DNA of 64,000 nucleotides from Nitrosospira lacus (GCF_000355765.4 NZ_CP021106.3:1893137-1957136); one strand, 5' to 3'. Counted from the first letter of the stretch, positions 18,902 through 28,509 are shown. The notes: a model not told the origin generated them from the letters alone. Numbers and translations: made by a program.

Positions 18902-19179
18902 GGTATAAGTATTAATGCACTTTCGCGAGATATTGATGCGCCGCCCAATCGTACCAGCGAGATCGTGAATGGCAAACGTTCCATTCCCTCCGATAACACC
19001 CTGCGCCTTTGGCGAGTATTTTGGCGTTTCACCGGAAATCCGGCTCGACCTGCAATGCGATTATGCGATTCGTGTAGCACGGTGCACTGTCTGGCCGGAA
19101 GCGCCACCGGCTCTTCGGGAGGGAGAGTTTTGATCGCCTCGACGATTATTTAATCGAGTGCAAAATAAAGAAGAGGAAC

Positions 19180-19665
19180 ATGAGCGAAAAAAATGACCAC
19201 GCCGCGGAATCGGCGGAGCGGGTACTTGTCATCACTCGCATTTTCGATGCACCTCGCAGTCTGGTCTTCAAGGCCTGGACCCAGCCCGAGCGTCTCGCGC
19301 ACTGGTGCTGTCCGCGCGGCTTTACCACGCCTTTCCACGAGTCGGACATCCGGACGGGCGGTGCCTGGCGCGTCTGCATGCGCTCCCCGGAGGGCAAGGA
19401 CTATTGGGTTCAGGGTCGCTATCGGGAGATCGTGGAATCGGAGCGGCTTGTCTTTACCCATGCCTGGGAGGATGCAGAGGGAAAGCCCGGCCATGAAACG
19501 CTGGTGACGGTGAATTTCACCGAACACGATGGCAAGACAACGCAGACCTTCCGTCAAGCAATCTTCAAATCAGTCGAAAACCGTGATTCGCATGAGAAAG
19601 GCTGGAGCGAGTCCTTTGATAATCTTGCCGATTATCTGGAAAAAATGGGGACGCATGGAGAATGA
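19180..19665 (+). CDS. SRPBCC / AHSA1-like domain protein
   Basis: This 161-residue protein is a single START/SRPBCC-type fold. It begins RVLVITRIFDAPRSLVFKAWTQPERLAHWC, the hallmark opening of the Aha1-C-like branch, followed by GGAWRVCMRSPEGKDY, YREIVESERLVFTHAW and a C-terminal helix GWSESFDNLADYLEKM. Such proteins form a hydrophobic ligand cavity and are often found beside YCII and VOC proteins, as here (19965 and 20452), commonly with an ECF sigma factor, which is not seen in this window. The ligand is unknown. AAGAGGAAC upstream of the ATG is the ribosome site. Confidence 0.85.
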   Translation: MSEKNDHAAESAERVLVITRIFDAPRSLVFKAWTQPERLAHWCCPRGFTTPFHESDIRTGGAWRVCMRSPEGKDYWVQGRYREIVESERLVFTHAWEDAEGKPGHETLVTVNFTEHDGKTTQTFRQAIFKSVENRDSHEKGWSESFDNLADYLEKMGTHGE

Positions 19666-19964
19666 AGCGAGAGTGATTTTCCTCAAATTACGAGGCATGC
19701 GTCCGGCCGATGGCCTCCTCTCCCCAGGCGGAGCAGGAAAGCGCGAGACGCTGGACCCTCCCATGATATGGCTGGCAAAAAAAATCGCTCGGTGTGTCGA
19801 TTTTGCCGGCCGCCGATCGATTATCCATCAGAATCCCTGTTACGTGCATGAGATGCGGTGCCCCCGCACCGGGCCATGGTCAGGGTTACTCTTAAAGCCG
19901 GGCTCCGGCCGGTCGAATCTGTCCGGAGCATGGTCCCAATCCCGAAATCAATGGAGATAAAACA

Positions 19965-20390
19965 ATGCGATTCATGGTAATGATCAAAGCTGACAAGAAC
20001 ACAGAGGCGGGCGTCATGCCCAGTAAGAAGCTGCTCACGGATATGGGGAAATACAACGAGGAACTGGTGAAAGCGGGTGTGCTGCTTGCGGGCGAAGGGC
20101 TCCAGCCGAGCTCGAAGGGCGCACGCGTCAAGTTCTCCGGAGATAAACGCACCGTGATTGACGGGCCCTTCACCGAGACGAAAGAGCTGATTGCCGGTTA
20201 TTGGCTGTTCCAGGTGAAGTCGAAGGAAGAGGCGATCGAGTGGGTCAAGCGTTGTCCCAATCCTCTTGAAGGGGAGTCAGAGATCGAGATTCGCCAGGTA
20301 TTCGAGGCGGAGGACTTCGGTGACGAATTCACGCCCGAGCTCAGGCATGCGGAGGAGCGCATGCGCGCGCAGGTAGCTGGCAGGCAGTAG
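19965..20390 (+). CDS. YCII-related (DGPF-domain) protein
   Basis: This is a 141-residue protein of the YCII/DGPF type. It opens MRFMVMIKADKNTEAG, has the characteristic VIDGPFTETKELIAGYWLFQVKS block (about residues 63-85) and a following EEAIEWVKRCP helix. The family forms a ferredoxin-like fold and has been proposed to act in small-molecule turnover or as a partner of ECF sigma factors; no reaction is known here. TGGAGA lies upstream of the ATG. It is flanked by the SRPBCC gene (300 bp before) and the VOC gene (61 bp after), and the three probably form one functional set. Confidence 0.85.
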   Translation: MRFMVMIKADKNTEAGVMPSKKLLTDMGKYNEELVKAGVLLAGEGLQPSSKGARVKFSGDKRTVIDGPFTETKELIAGYWLFQVKSKEEAIEWVKRCPNPLEGESEIEIRQVFEAEDFGDEFTPELRHAEERMRAQVAGRQ

Positions 20391-20451
20391 TTGCATTACA
20401 GCTGAATGGACGTTCCTTAAGTTTTTACTTACAACCTTGAAAGGAGACATC

Positions 20452-20895
20452 ATGCAAGTTCAAGCCTATCTATTCTTTGATGGCCGCTGCGAGGAAGCAC
20501 TGGAGTTTTATCGTGGCGCGCTCGGCGCCGAGGTGACGATGCTCATGCGATTCAAGGACGCGCCTCCCGAACCCGCTGAATCTAGCGAAGCCGGAAAATC
20601 CAGTGAATCCTGCATGCCCCCGGCTGGTTCCGAAAATAAGGTGATGCATGCGAGCTTTCGTATCGGCGATACCACGGTGATGGCTTCCGACGGTCACTGC
20701 CAGGGAAAGCCCAGCTTCCAGGGTTTTTCCTTGTCACTCACTGTGTCCAGCGAGGCCGAGGCCGATCGTCTGTTCGCAGCGCTGGCCGAGGGTGGGCAGG
20801 TGCAAATGCCGTTGGCCAAAACTTTCTATTCGCCACGCTTCGGTATGGTAGCCGACCGATTTGGCGTGTCATGGATGATTTATATGACGCCTTGA
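20452..20895 (+). CDS. VOC superfamily (PhnB / glyoxalase-like) protein
   Basis: This is a 147-residue protein starting MQVQAYLFFDGRCEEALEFY, the usual opening of the PhnB/3-demethylubiquinone-methyltransferase-like branch of the vicinal oxygen chelate superfamily. It continues with a paired-beta-strand region (KVMHASFRIGDTTVMASDG) and ends with the typical TFYSPRFGMVADRFGVSWMIY. A Ser/Glu/Pro-rich insertion lies at about 40-60. The ATG at 20452 follows AAAGGAG, which decides the start. Catalysis is not established for most members. Third of the SRPBCC-YCII-VOC group. Confidence 0.85.
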   Translation: MQVQAYLFFDGRCEEALEFYRGALGAEVTMLMRFKDAPPEPAESSEAGKSSESCMPPAGSENKVMHASFRIGDTTVMASDGHCQGKPSFQGFSLSLTVSSEAEADRLFAALAEGGQVQMPLAKTFYSPRFGMVADRFGVSWMIYMTP

Positions 20896-20902
20896 GCATT
20901 GT

Positions 20903-20964
20903 AACCCCCGGATCCAGATTCGACGCCGTTTGGGTGACCTAATGGCGGCGCGTATCCGGGGGTT
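20903..20964. terminator. Long inverted repeat between convergent genes
   Basis: AACCCCCGGAT at 20903-20913 pairs perfectly with ATCCGGGGGTT at 20954-20964 (11-bp stem, 40-nt loop). It lies just after the VOC stop codon and before the end of the converging lipoprotein gene, so a bidirectional terminator is likely, although there is no long T-run. Confidence 0.4.
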
Positions 20965-21006
20965 CCATTTGTTGGCTGCACAGTGCTCACCCAATCTCCT
21001 TTCTTT

Positions 21007-21204
21007 TTATGGTTTCGAAAGAATACGGCGCTCACGTTCGTAATCGTCATAACTGGGCGCTGGCGGGCCGCGAAGCTCAAGCGGTGTCGATCTGAGTGCT
21101 TCGTTCCGATTCTTGACACCATCATAAACATTCCGGGAAATCTCCTGTGTCGTACAGCCACAGAGGAGTATGCCCAAGATTATCATGTGTAGCATTAATT
21201 TCAT
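21007..21204 (-). CDS. Small putative lipoprotein
   Basis: This is a 65-residue protein with a hydrophobic start and a lipobox-like LLCGC (MKLMLHMIILGILLCGC), so it is probably anchored to a membrane through the Cys at position 17. The mature part is about 48 residues (EISRNVYDGVKNRNEALRS, then charged DDYERERR). No family is recognised; such small lipoproteins are common in proteobacteria. It converges on the VOC gene. Confidence 0.55.
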   Translation of the reverse strand: MKLMLHMIILGILLCGCTTQEISRNVYDGVKNRNEALRSTPLELRGPPAPSYDDYERERRILSKP

Positions 21205-21337
21205 TTACAGCGATGCTAATTGACCTTATGTCGGGCGTCAACCTGATCACTGTGCCGGTATCGGGTGCATCGCACGGGTGAATTAACGGGATGGCGGGGT
21301 TACTGCGTGATACCGGCGACCGTGTTTACAAATTGAC

Positions 21338-22603
21338 TCAGAACTGGAGTCTACGCCGCCGTGCAATCGAGCCGAGAAGCACGAGCCCTGCGGCGAACAG
21401 GGCCCAGGTTTCAGGTTCTGGGACGGGTGCTGCCACAAGCCTGCCAAAAAGGCCTTCGGTTTCGTCGTGCGGTCCTGCCGCGAAATAGAGTGCATCGGCC
21501 CTGCCGAGGCTTGCGCCATTGCCGAATTGGAGTCCCCACAGACCGTCGATGGATATGATATCGCCTTGCGCATCGCGCAGATAATCGATTGCCGCATGGG
21601 TAGCCGGATCGAATGCCACGATGGTGCCATCGCCGAAATTGCCGACCAGTAGCTTGCCGCTGTAGATGCCGAAGCCATCGGGCGCAAAGGCGACTCCCCA
21701 GGGGGCATTCAGCAGGCCGCGATCATTCCAGGTATGCAGCAGGGCGCCCGACGCATCGAACTGCGCAAGCCGTCCAAAACCCGCGCCACTGACTTCTTCG
21801 CCACCAAGGATTTCTCCCGGCCTCGCGGAATTTTCCTGGGTTTTTGCATAGGGTACAAACAGGCTGGTTCCGTCCGGACCGCTCAGCGCCTGGATATTGA
21901 ACGGCGCATACTCGCCGGGTTGGGTGATTGCCGAAGCCGCGAAGGGGTTTGCAAATGCGCCCGGCGCACTGATCTCGGTGAATGTGCCGTCAAAACTCCG
22001 GATGCCGGCATGAGGCCCGAAATTCGCCACATGAATACGGTCACCGCCGGGACCCATCGCGATACCGAAATAATGAGCATCCGCCACTGACCGGTCAACC
22101 ATGAGCTTGGCGAATGCCGGACGATCGAAGCTGCCATCGGGATTCTTGCGTTCCGTCCACGCCGAAATGGTACCGGTATCCGTCACGAAAATAAACTTTG
22201 CCGGTTCGGTGATGGATCCCTGGGTGATGGTGAATTGTGCACCGGGGTTGAAGACCACGCCGGTCGGTGTTCCGGGAGAAACGGCATTTCCAGTCACGGG
22301 ACCCGGAACCGTGACTAGCCGAAGATCGTCTGCAAAAAGAGGTACGCCCCCCACATCTCCGATGAACTGGTTTGTTGTTCCCCCACCGTTGCTTTCCACC
22401 CAGAAATGCCCCCCCAGACCTGCCGGACGGATCGCAATCCCCCAGGCATTGATGAGGCTCGGATCGACGATGCTTGCACCATAGGCGTCCGTGCTCGCGA
22501 CCAGATTGGTTTGCATGTATCCGGCGGCATGGACGGGAACCGCAATGACGAGAATGGCACTCAATAGCCATGCAAGGCTTTTTCTTCGATCGAATATATT
22601 CAT
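21338..22603 (-). CDS. Exported PEP-CTERM protein of the TIGR03118 type
   Basis: This is a 421-residue exported protein. The ATG at 22603 is chosen because a GGAGGAG-type ribosome site lies just before it and a signal peptide follows (SLAWLLSAILVIAVPVHA). The body is beta-propeller-like, with repeated blocks such as VANFGPHAGIRSFDG, APWGVAFAPDGFGIYSGKLLVGNFGDG and IDGLWGLQFGNG. The C-terminus VPEPETWALFAAGLVLLGSI followed by RRRR is a canonical PEP-CTERM sorting signal, implying that the cell has an exosortase and exports this to the envelope or extracellular matrix. The function of the family is unknown. Confidence 0.88.
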   Translation of the reverse strand: MNIFDRRKSLAWLLSAILVIAVPVHAAGYMQTNLVASTDAYGASIVDPSLINAWGIAIRPAGLGGHFWVESNGGGTTNQFIGDVGGVPLFADDLRLVTVPGPVTGNAVSPGTPTGVVFNPGAQFTITQGSITEPAKFIFVTDTGTISAWTERKNPDGSFDRPAFAKLMVDRSVADAHYFGIAMGPGGDRIHVANFGPHAGIRSFDGTFTEISAPGAFANPFAASAITQPGEYAPFNIQALSGPDGTSLFVPYAKTQENSARPGEILGGEEVSGAGFGRLAQFDASGALLHTWNDRGLLNAPWGVAFAPDGFGIYSGKLLVGNFGDGTIVAFDPATHAAIDYLRDAQGDIISIDGLWGLQFGNGASLGRADALYFAAGPHDETEGLFGRLVAAPVPEPETWALFAAGLVLLGSIARRRRLQF

Positions 22604-23196
22604 TTCTTCTCCTCCAGATGTGAATAAAAAAACGACCAATATTTCCGGCGCCATGAATCAAATATAAGCATTGACTGCCTCGATCTCCAAAAGGAGAGGG
22701 CGTTTCCCACGGGTTTTGGTGTGATGTTTCATGAGGTAAGCGAAGCTTCTTTTTCGAGCGGTTCCCGACCTGACAAGTCAAATAAAAAAGGCGGGCTTGC
22801 CCAAGACGGGTTGGCTGGCTGGAATGCCGCTGGCGTCGAAGAGACTCGGCGGTCACGGATAAATCTGCATGGGGTGACGCAATCGGTTCTCAACCTGAGA
22901 TCAAGTAAGTCGGTACACGGCATCCCCGGATCAAGTCGAGTTATAACATGTGATCGTTTTGTCGATTTTTTGTGATTGATAATAAGAATGATTCGTATCA
23001 TATATTAATTTATCCACTTCAGGCAAGTTTTTGGGAAAATCACGCTTGATCATGAAGTAATAAAGGCAGTATGCGCGTTTCCGCACAGAAATGGCCCCCC
23101 GTCTGGGTATATAAGAAAATCGACTAAAGCACAAAAAGGGCGACATTGTAAAAAATAGCATTTCCAAAAGGACGACATTCGGCCAGGAGGTGAAAA
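22604..23196. other. Intergenic region with promoter-proximal Fur-like site
   Basis: A region of 593 bp between divergent genes without a convincing coding frame. It contains the Fur-like site at 22979-23001 and, at its right end, the strong ribosome site AGGAGG at 23185-23190 used by the TTG start of the kinase gene. Confidence 0.5.
22979..23001. promoter_or_regulatory. Fur-like site upstream of a hybrid kinase gene
   Basis: The 23-bp segment contains the partial dyad AAGAATGATTCGTATC and is about 80% identical to the reverse complement of the site at 28487-28509, which precedes the siderophore receptor gene. The pattern (AATnAGAATnnTTCG) is that of iron-regulated Fur sites. It lies 196 bp before the kinase start. 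Confidence 0.45.
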
Positions 23197-25593
23197 TTGA
23201 TTAACAATGATCGTATGGATCTACCACCGCCCAATTCATCCCGGTTTCCTCCGCATCAAGTCTTCGGAACGGATTTGTTGCTGAAGCGCCCATCTCGTGC
23301 TGAAGATTTCGAGGCAGAAAACCACGCGCTTGTGGCTCTGGCCCATGAGCTCGCGAATCAACCATGCAATTTATTGCAGAAACTGGTGGAGATTGCCCTT
23401 GAGCTCTGCCATGCCGGCTCCTCCGGCGTCAGCATTCTCGAATCCGATGGTTCGGCCTTCCGCTGGCATGTCTGTGCCGGGTCATTTGCGGGAAATGCAG
23501 GGGCCCGGATGGCTTATGCCGAGAGCCCTTGCAGTATTGTCCTGGAGAGAAACTCGCCAATTCTGTTCCTGGACCCGGGCTGCTATTTCGCTCCACTGAG
23601 GCATATGGAGCCATCGGTAGCGGAGGCTTTGATGCTGCCATTCCATGACGGGAACAAACCTGTCGGCAGCGTTTGGGTGATCCAGCATTCCCTTGAGCGC
23701 GAGTTTGACGGGGAAGATGTCCGCCTGATGACCAGTTTGTCGCGCTTTGCCTCCGCAGCCTATCATGTGATTTGCTCTATCAATAAGAGCATGAATGCGC
23801 GCGACTTGCTCGAAAAGCGGGTGGACGAGCGCACCACGGCGCTGTCATACGTCAACAAAACGCTGCGGCGTCAAATTCGAGGGCGCAGGCAGGTCGAGGA
23901 GGCCCTGCGAAATGCTCAGAACCAGCTCGAAGCAGAGATTTCTTCTCTTAATCGTCTTCATGAACTCAGTTCACGCATGGTTAATGCCCCCGATTTGCCG
24001 GCTGCGCTGGAAGAAATATTGGGAGCGGCTGTTGTTTTGCTCGGAGCCGACATGGGAATTATCCAGTTGTACGATCCGGTAAACAAGTTATTGACTATTG
24101 CCGCTCACCATGGCTTCAAACAGGATTTTCTTGATCATTTCGACACTGTCGATGCGGAGGGCGATGCCGCCTGCTCCCGCGCGCTTGCCAGCCGGCAGCG
24201 ATGGATAATCGAGGATGTCCGGGCTGACGAACGCTATACGGCTTACCGCGCCGCCGCGGATAAGGCGGGCTATCGCGCTGTCCAGTCCACGCCCTTGTTC
24301 AGCCGCGATGGTGAGCCGCTTGGCATGCTCACCACGCACTTTCGCCTGCCTCGCATCCCGACCGAACACGAGCTGAGCATGCTGGATCTCTATGCGCGGC
24401 AAGCCTCTGATTTTATCGAGCGTCTGCGCATCACCGAGCAGCTGCGGGAGGCGGATCGACGCAAAGATGAGTTTATCGCCACGCTCTCGCATGAGTTGCG
24501 CAATCCTCTGGCGGCGATCGACAGTTCGGCCATGTTGATGGAGTCGCCGGATCTGGGGGACAGGGAGCGCGAAAAGGCCACACAGATCGTGCAGCGTCAA
24601 TGCAAGGCCATGAAGATCCTCCTGGATGATCTCCTGGATATTTCACGCCTCTCGCTGGGACGGATGCCCCTTCACAAGCAGTGCGTGACGCTGGCTTCGA
24701 TCATTGACGCGGCTGTGGAAGTCATACAACCCCGTATCGATGCGGCCAATCACATGTTGTCGGTAACGAAACCGCCTTTATCGATAGTGGTTTATGGCGA
24801 CCCGATGCGGCTTGTCCAGATTTTCTCCAACCTGTTAGCCAATGCGGTGAAATATACCGACCCCGGAGGCAGGATCTCCCTGGATGTCGACACAATCGCC
24901 GAAGGTGTCGTGGTAAGCATTACGGATAACGGCATTGGTATTGAGCCGTCGTATACCGAGGAAATATTCGGCATGTTCTCGCAAAGAAAAAACACCCATG
25001 ATCGAACCGCTGCCGGACTGGGCATCGGGCTTGCCCTGGTGCGCGCTATTGCCGCGTTGCACGGTGGCTGGGCGCATGCCGAGAGCAGGGGTCTCGGGCA
25101 AGGCAGTACTTTCCGTATTGGCTTGCCGCTGGCAAAGCCGGCGGACGCGGCAGCACAGGCACTTCCCTCAACGGGGGTGCAATCATCCCCGCTGGTTGCG
25201 GATCCTGAATTTCATGTATCTCCGGCAGCATACCGGATTCTCGTCGCAGACGATAATACGTCGGTGGCTACTGCAATTTCCATGCTATTGCAGCGTGGCG
25301 GGCATGAAACGACGGTTGTTCACGATGGCCGCGCAGCCTTGGAGGAGGCGGCAAGGCTTCTGCCCGATATCGCATTGCTGGATATTGGCATGCCCCATCT
25401 CAATGGCTATGAAGTGGCGCGCCAAATTCGATCGGCTCCCTGGGGGGCAAGCATGCGATTGTTTGCGGCTACAGGATGGGGCCAGGAAAATGATAAGAAG
25501 CTGGCAAAAGAGGCCGGATTCGATGTTCACATGACAAAGCCGATCGATTTCAAACAACTGCTGGCGCTGATAGAGGAGCATGGAGGAAAGTAG
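23197..25593 (+). CDS. Hybrid sensor histidine kinase (2 GAF, HisKA, HATPase, REC)
   Basis: This is a 798-residue cytosolic protein. A TTG start at 23197 is supported by AGGAGG seven bases upstream. The order is a GAF-like domain (about 40-190, LVEIALELCHAGSSGVSILE), a coiled coil (200-245) and a second GAF (about 255-410, EEILGAAVVLLGADMGIIQLYD). HisKA follows with His432 in IATLSHELRNP, then HATPase with LLANAVKY, DNGIGI and GLGIGLALV, and a receiver with Asp729 in ALLDIGMPH and Lys in MTKPI. GAF domains suggest a small-molecule or redox input. A Fur-like site upstream suggests expression in iron limitation, in step with the neighbouring TonB receptor. It converges with that receptor gene. 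Confidence 0.9.
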   Translation: MINNDRMDLPPPNSSRFPPHQVFGTDLLLKRPSRAEDFEAENHALVALAHELANQPCNLLQKLVEIALELCHAGSSGVSILESDGSAFRWHVCAGSFAGNAGARMAYAESPCSIVLERNSPILFLDPGCYFAPLRHMEPSVAEALMLPFHDGNKPVGSVWVIQHSLEREFDGEDVRLMTSLSRFASAAYHVICSINKSMNARDLLEKRVDERTTALSYVNKTLRRQIRGRRQVEEALRNAQNQLEAEISSLNRLHELSSRMVNAPDLPAALEEILGAAVVLLGADMGIIQLYDPVNKLLTIAAHHGFKQDFLDHFDTVDAEGDAACSRALASRQRWIIEDVRADERYTAYRAAADKAGYRAVQSTPLFSRDGEPLGMLTTHFRLPRIPTEHELSMLDLYARQASDFIERLRITEQLREADRRKDEFIATLSHELRNPLAAIDSSAMLMESPDLGDREREKATQIVQRQCKAMKILLDDLLDISRLSLGRMPLHKQCVTLASIIDAAVEVIQPRIDAANHMLSVTKPPLSIVVYGDPMRLVQIFSNLLANAVKYTDPGGRISLDVDTIAEGVVVSITDNGIGIEPSYTEEIFGMFSQRKNTHDRTAAGLGIGLALVRAIAALHGGWAHAESRGLGQGSTFRIGLPLAKPADAAAQALPSTGVQSSPLVADPEFHVSPAAYRILVADDNTSVATAISMLLQRGGHETTVVHDGRAALEEAARLLPDIALLDIGMPHLNGYEVARQIRSAPWGASMRLFAATGWGQENDKKLAKEAGFDVHMTKPIDFKQLLALIEEHGGK

Positions 25594-25825
25594 CGGATTT
25601 CCGGCACGCTTCAGAGGGCTTGCCGGAAAGATGGGTGGAGCGTAGCGCAACCCCACCTTTCCGTTAATCCCCACCTCATGAAACCCGCCCAGTTGTCTCG
25701 CTGTTTTCAGTGCAATCCCAAGGGTTTCTGAAGTGTCTGCTGTGGGGTCTCTTTGATGGGTCGCGCGTTACGCTTCGCTCATCCTGCGAGAAACAGCGCC
25801 GGTGCGAGTCATTTTGTGAATGAGC

Positions 25826-28351
25826 CTAAAAATTGGCGATGACCGTCAGACGATAAATACGCGGCGCGCCCGGCAGGATATTGTTGTTGTTATGCGCGGA
25901 TGCAACATATTCGATGTCGGCGATATTTTCGATATTTGCCTGGACGCGCAAGGTCTTGTTGAGCCGCAGGAACATCGCCGAATCCAGCCGCGTGAAACCC
26001 GGCAATAGCACGGTATTGTCAAGCGCGGCGTACATGCTGCTGCGATGAATCACCCCCAGCCCCAAACCCAGCCAAGGCGCAAAATCATAGCGATTCCACA
26101 TCGAAAAGGTATGCTTGGGGACTTGCGCCACGACCGCGCCAGCTTGCGCACCCGTTATTGCGCGCGTGATCTCGGCATCCGTATAGGCGTAGCCTCCCAT
26201 GACGCTCCATTGCGGGGTGATGCGGCCCATCAAACCGATTTCAGCGCCTCTGGCGCGCTGGCCGTCGACCAGCATGGTTTGAGTGGGAACATTGGGAACG
26301 GGAGCGATGACATTGTTGCGCTCCAGTTGATACAACGCCGCGGTAAGGGCGAGATCGGGACGGATATCCCACTTGGCGCCCAGCTCCAGATTCATGAACT
26401 GTTCCGGTTTAAGCGCCGCGTTGGTGAGCGTCAGCGAGGTAAGCTGATCACCGGCGCGTGGCACATAGGACAGGCTGTAGTTGCCATAAATCGACACCAT
26501 CTCTATGGGCTTATAGATCAGCCCCGCCCTGGGCGAAATCAATCCATCATTGGTATGGAGCAGTTGACCCGTATTGTTGTTGCGGAATCTCAAATCGAAG
26601 TTATCGTAGCGTATGCCCAGGACGGCTTTGAGCTGAGGATGGAGGGTAATCTGATCCTGCAGGTACACGCCCACCACTTCGACAACGCCATGATTATTGG
26701 CGGTAGCGGAGCCGCCGCTGGCAGCGCCTGTGGGATCGGGCCTGAACGTGAGAGGCGTCAGGCTGATCGGATTGAAGAAAGCTACGCTTGATGTTCTGCC
26801 GGCATTCGTAAAATTGTTGTTGAAATAGCCATTATTGCGAAAATTATCCGTAACCTGGCGGCCATACTCCACGCCGGCCATGAATTCATGCTTGATCGGT
26901 CCGGTATTCAGGGCATACAAAAAATCAGTCTGATTGAAAATATTGTCGCGCTGAGTCGCATCGTTATAGGCCTGTACGTTTACTGTTCCCGCAGCACTCA
27001 ACGCTGTTGCCTGTCCGCTGGCAAATACATTCTGATAAAATTTGTCGTAGCTGGCATAACGCGTGCGATTACGGACGGTAAGTCCGTTGTCGAACGCGTG
27101 CTCGACCAGCGAGTTCAATGCCCAGACGTTGACACTGTTGGGGCTGCGGTTCGGATCGCCGAAGAATGTCGAGCGGTGGGTATCGGCGGGACGGCCTCCA
27201 AAAGAGGGTATGCCGCGATCACCCACGCGGTTGTCGGTAAAATATTCCCCGCCCACAACAATTTTGGTTTGCGCGCCGGGCTTGAGGGTCAATGTGGGAC
27301 TGACACCGCCTCGTTCAATGTCCACGCCGTTACGGAAGCTGTTCGAGTGTTCGTACATGGCGTTGAGGCGAAAGGCGGCCACCTCGTTTATGGCCCGGCC
27401 GATATCAACCGTAACCCGTTTATGGCTGAATGATCCATACTGCGCCGAAATTTCGGTGACGGGCGTCCAGCCGGCTTCCTTGGTGACGCGATTGATCACG
27501 CCGCCCGCGCCGCCGCGGCCGAAAATCATGCCATTGGAACCCTTCAGGACTTCGACCCGGTCGATGTTGTAGATATCGCGAAAGTACTGAACATCATCGC
27601 GCAATCCATCGACATAAAAATCCCCGGTTGAATTGTTGCCGCGGAAAATGACGGCATCCCGGTTTCCTTCACCCTGGGATATGCCGACACCGGGCACATA
27701 ACGCACCACTTCCCCCATATTTTGTATGGTTTGATCCTTGATCAACTCCTGTGTCACCACGGTGATCGATTGCGGGACATCGCGCAGCGGCGTATCGGTC
27801 CTGGTCGCACTGTAACTTTTCGTGGCCATATATCCATCCGTCGGGCCTGTTATGGTTTGCGCAATTACATTTACAGAGGGCAGTATCGCGGGCTGATTCA
27901 CCGTCGTGGCGGGGTTTGTGATGACATATCCGCCGGCTTGTGCCACCGGCTCAAGACCGGTTCCCCCAAGCAGGCGATCCAATCCGGCCTGTACCGTGAA
28001 ACTGCCTTTCAGTTCCTGCGCTGTCATTCCTTTTACTTCGGCGAGATCGAATGAAACATTGACGCCCGACTGTTTCGCGAACTTATTAAGCGCTGTTTCC
28101 AGCGAACCCGGGGAAATATCGTATGCATGAATGGTGTTGCCGGCAGGAATCCCGGCGGTGGGGGCGGGTTCGGCAAGAACCCCTTGGGGCAGCCCGAAGG
28201 CGATGCCCACGCTGAAACAAATCAATCCATTGTTCAACACTTTTATCAATGAGTGACGATGTCGTTTTTGCTTGACCCGGGCAAATGACTTGAGCTGGAT
28301 TGCGGTGTGATTGCTTGCTGATTTCAGATGGTGGCTATAATTTTTCAACAT
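25826..28351 (-). CDS. TonB-dependent siderophore receptor with STN signalling domain
   Basis: This is an 841-residue outer-membrane receptor. After a long basic start and a signal sequence (ICFSVGIAFGLPQGVLA) comes an STN domain (about 80-145, SPGSLETALNKFAKQSGVNVSF), then the plug with TPLRDVPQSITVVTQELI and VEVLKGSNGMIFGRGGAGGVIN. A 22-strand barrel follows, ending in YRLTVIANF with the terminal Phe. It imports ferric siderophore across the outer membrane. The plug text is closest to catecholate/hydroxamate receptors of the FhuE/FpvA type. STN domains normally signal to a FecR/FecI pair, which is not present in this window. A Fur-like site lies about 140 bp upstream. Confidence 0.93.
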   Translation of the reverse strand: MLKNYSHHLKSASNHTAIQLKSFARVKQKRHRHSLIKVLNNGLICFSVGIAFGLPQGVLAEPAPTAGIPAGNTIHAYDISPGSLETALNKFAKQSGVNVSFDLAEVKGMTAQELKGSFTVQAGLDRLLGGTGLEPVAQAGGYVITNPATTVNQPAILPSVNVIAQTITGPTDGYMATKSYSATRTDTPLRDVPQSITVVTQELIKDQTIQNMGEVVRYVPGVGISQGEGNRDAVIFRGNNSTGDFYVDGLRDDVQYFRDIYNIDRVEVLKGSNGMIFGRGGAGGVINRVTKEAGWTPVTEISAQYGSFSHKRVTVDIGRAINEVAAFRLNAMYEHSNSFRNGVDIERGGVSPTLTLKPGAQTKIVVGGEYFTDNRVGDRGIPSFGGRPADTHRSTFFGDPNRSPNSVNVWALNSLVEHAFDNGLTVRNRTRYASYDKFYQNVFASGQATALSAAGTVNVQAYNDATQRDNIFNQTDFLYALNTGPIKHEFMAGVEYGRQVTDNFRNNGYFNNNFTNAGRTSSVAFFNPISLTPLTFRPDPTGAASGGSATANNHGVVEVVGVYLQDQITLHPQLKAVLGIRYDNFDLRFRNNNTGQLLHTNDGLISPRAGLIYKPIEMVSIYGNYSLSYVPRAGDQLTSLTLTNAALKPEQFMNLELGAKWDIRPDLALTAALYQLERNNVIAPVPNVPTQTMLVDGQRARGAEIGLMGRITPQWSVMGGYAYTDAEITRAITGAQAGAVVAQVPKHTFSMWNRYDFAPWLGLGLGVIHRSSMYAALDNTVLLPGFTRLDSAMFLRLNKTLRVQANIENIADIEYVASAHNNNNILPGAPRIYRLTVIANF

Positions 28352-28486
28352 TGTTTTCCCTGGAAATTATTTACTCTCTTCAACTTTTTAGGTTTTTTAT
28401 ATTTTAATTATTTAAATCAGTTACTTGTAAGAATTAGCGTCCCCTTCTCTCATTGTCGAATAACAATGACAACCTTAATGTAACCA

Positions 28487-28509
28487 ATAATACGAACGAT
28501 TCTCATTAT
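28487..28509. promoter_or_regulatory. Fur-like site upstream of the TonB receptor gene
   Basis: This 23-bp segment has the core GAACGATTCTCATTAT and, in reverse orientation, nearly matches the site at 22979. It lies in the 357-bp space between the receptor (minus strand, start 28351) and the cytochrome c gene (plus strand, start 28709). Iron-responsive repression of the receptor is the obvious reading; binding is inferred. Confidence 0.5.

Larger units (their letters stand above)
17563..19133 (+). pseudogene. Broken HigA-type antitoxin gene interrupted by an insertion sequence
   Basis: The left fragment (17563-17629) reads VPRGEILLEEFM, a TAG stop, then PMG, the typical N-terminus of an XRE-family HigA antitoxin. 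After the insertion sequence, 18902-19133 continues GISINALSRDIDAPPN, SEIVNGKRSIPSDNTLRLWR, then after a frameshift YFGVSPEIRLDLQCDYAIRVA to a TGA. Besides the insertion there is an internal stop and there are frameshifts, so the gene was probably already inactive. No HigB toxin is present in the short space upstream, where the CbiX-like gene ends at 17514. Assignment to the HigA family is from recalled motif patterns. Confidence 0.7.
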
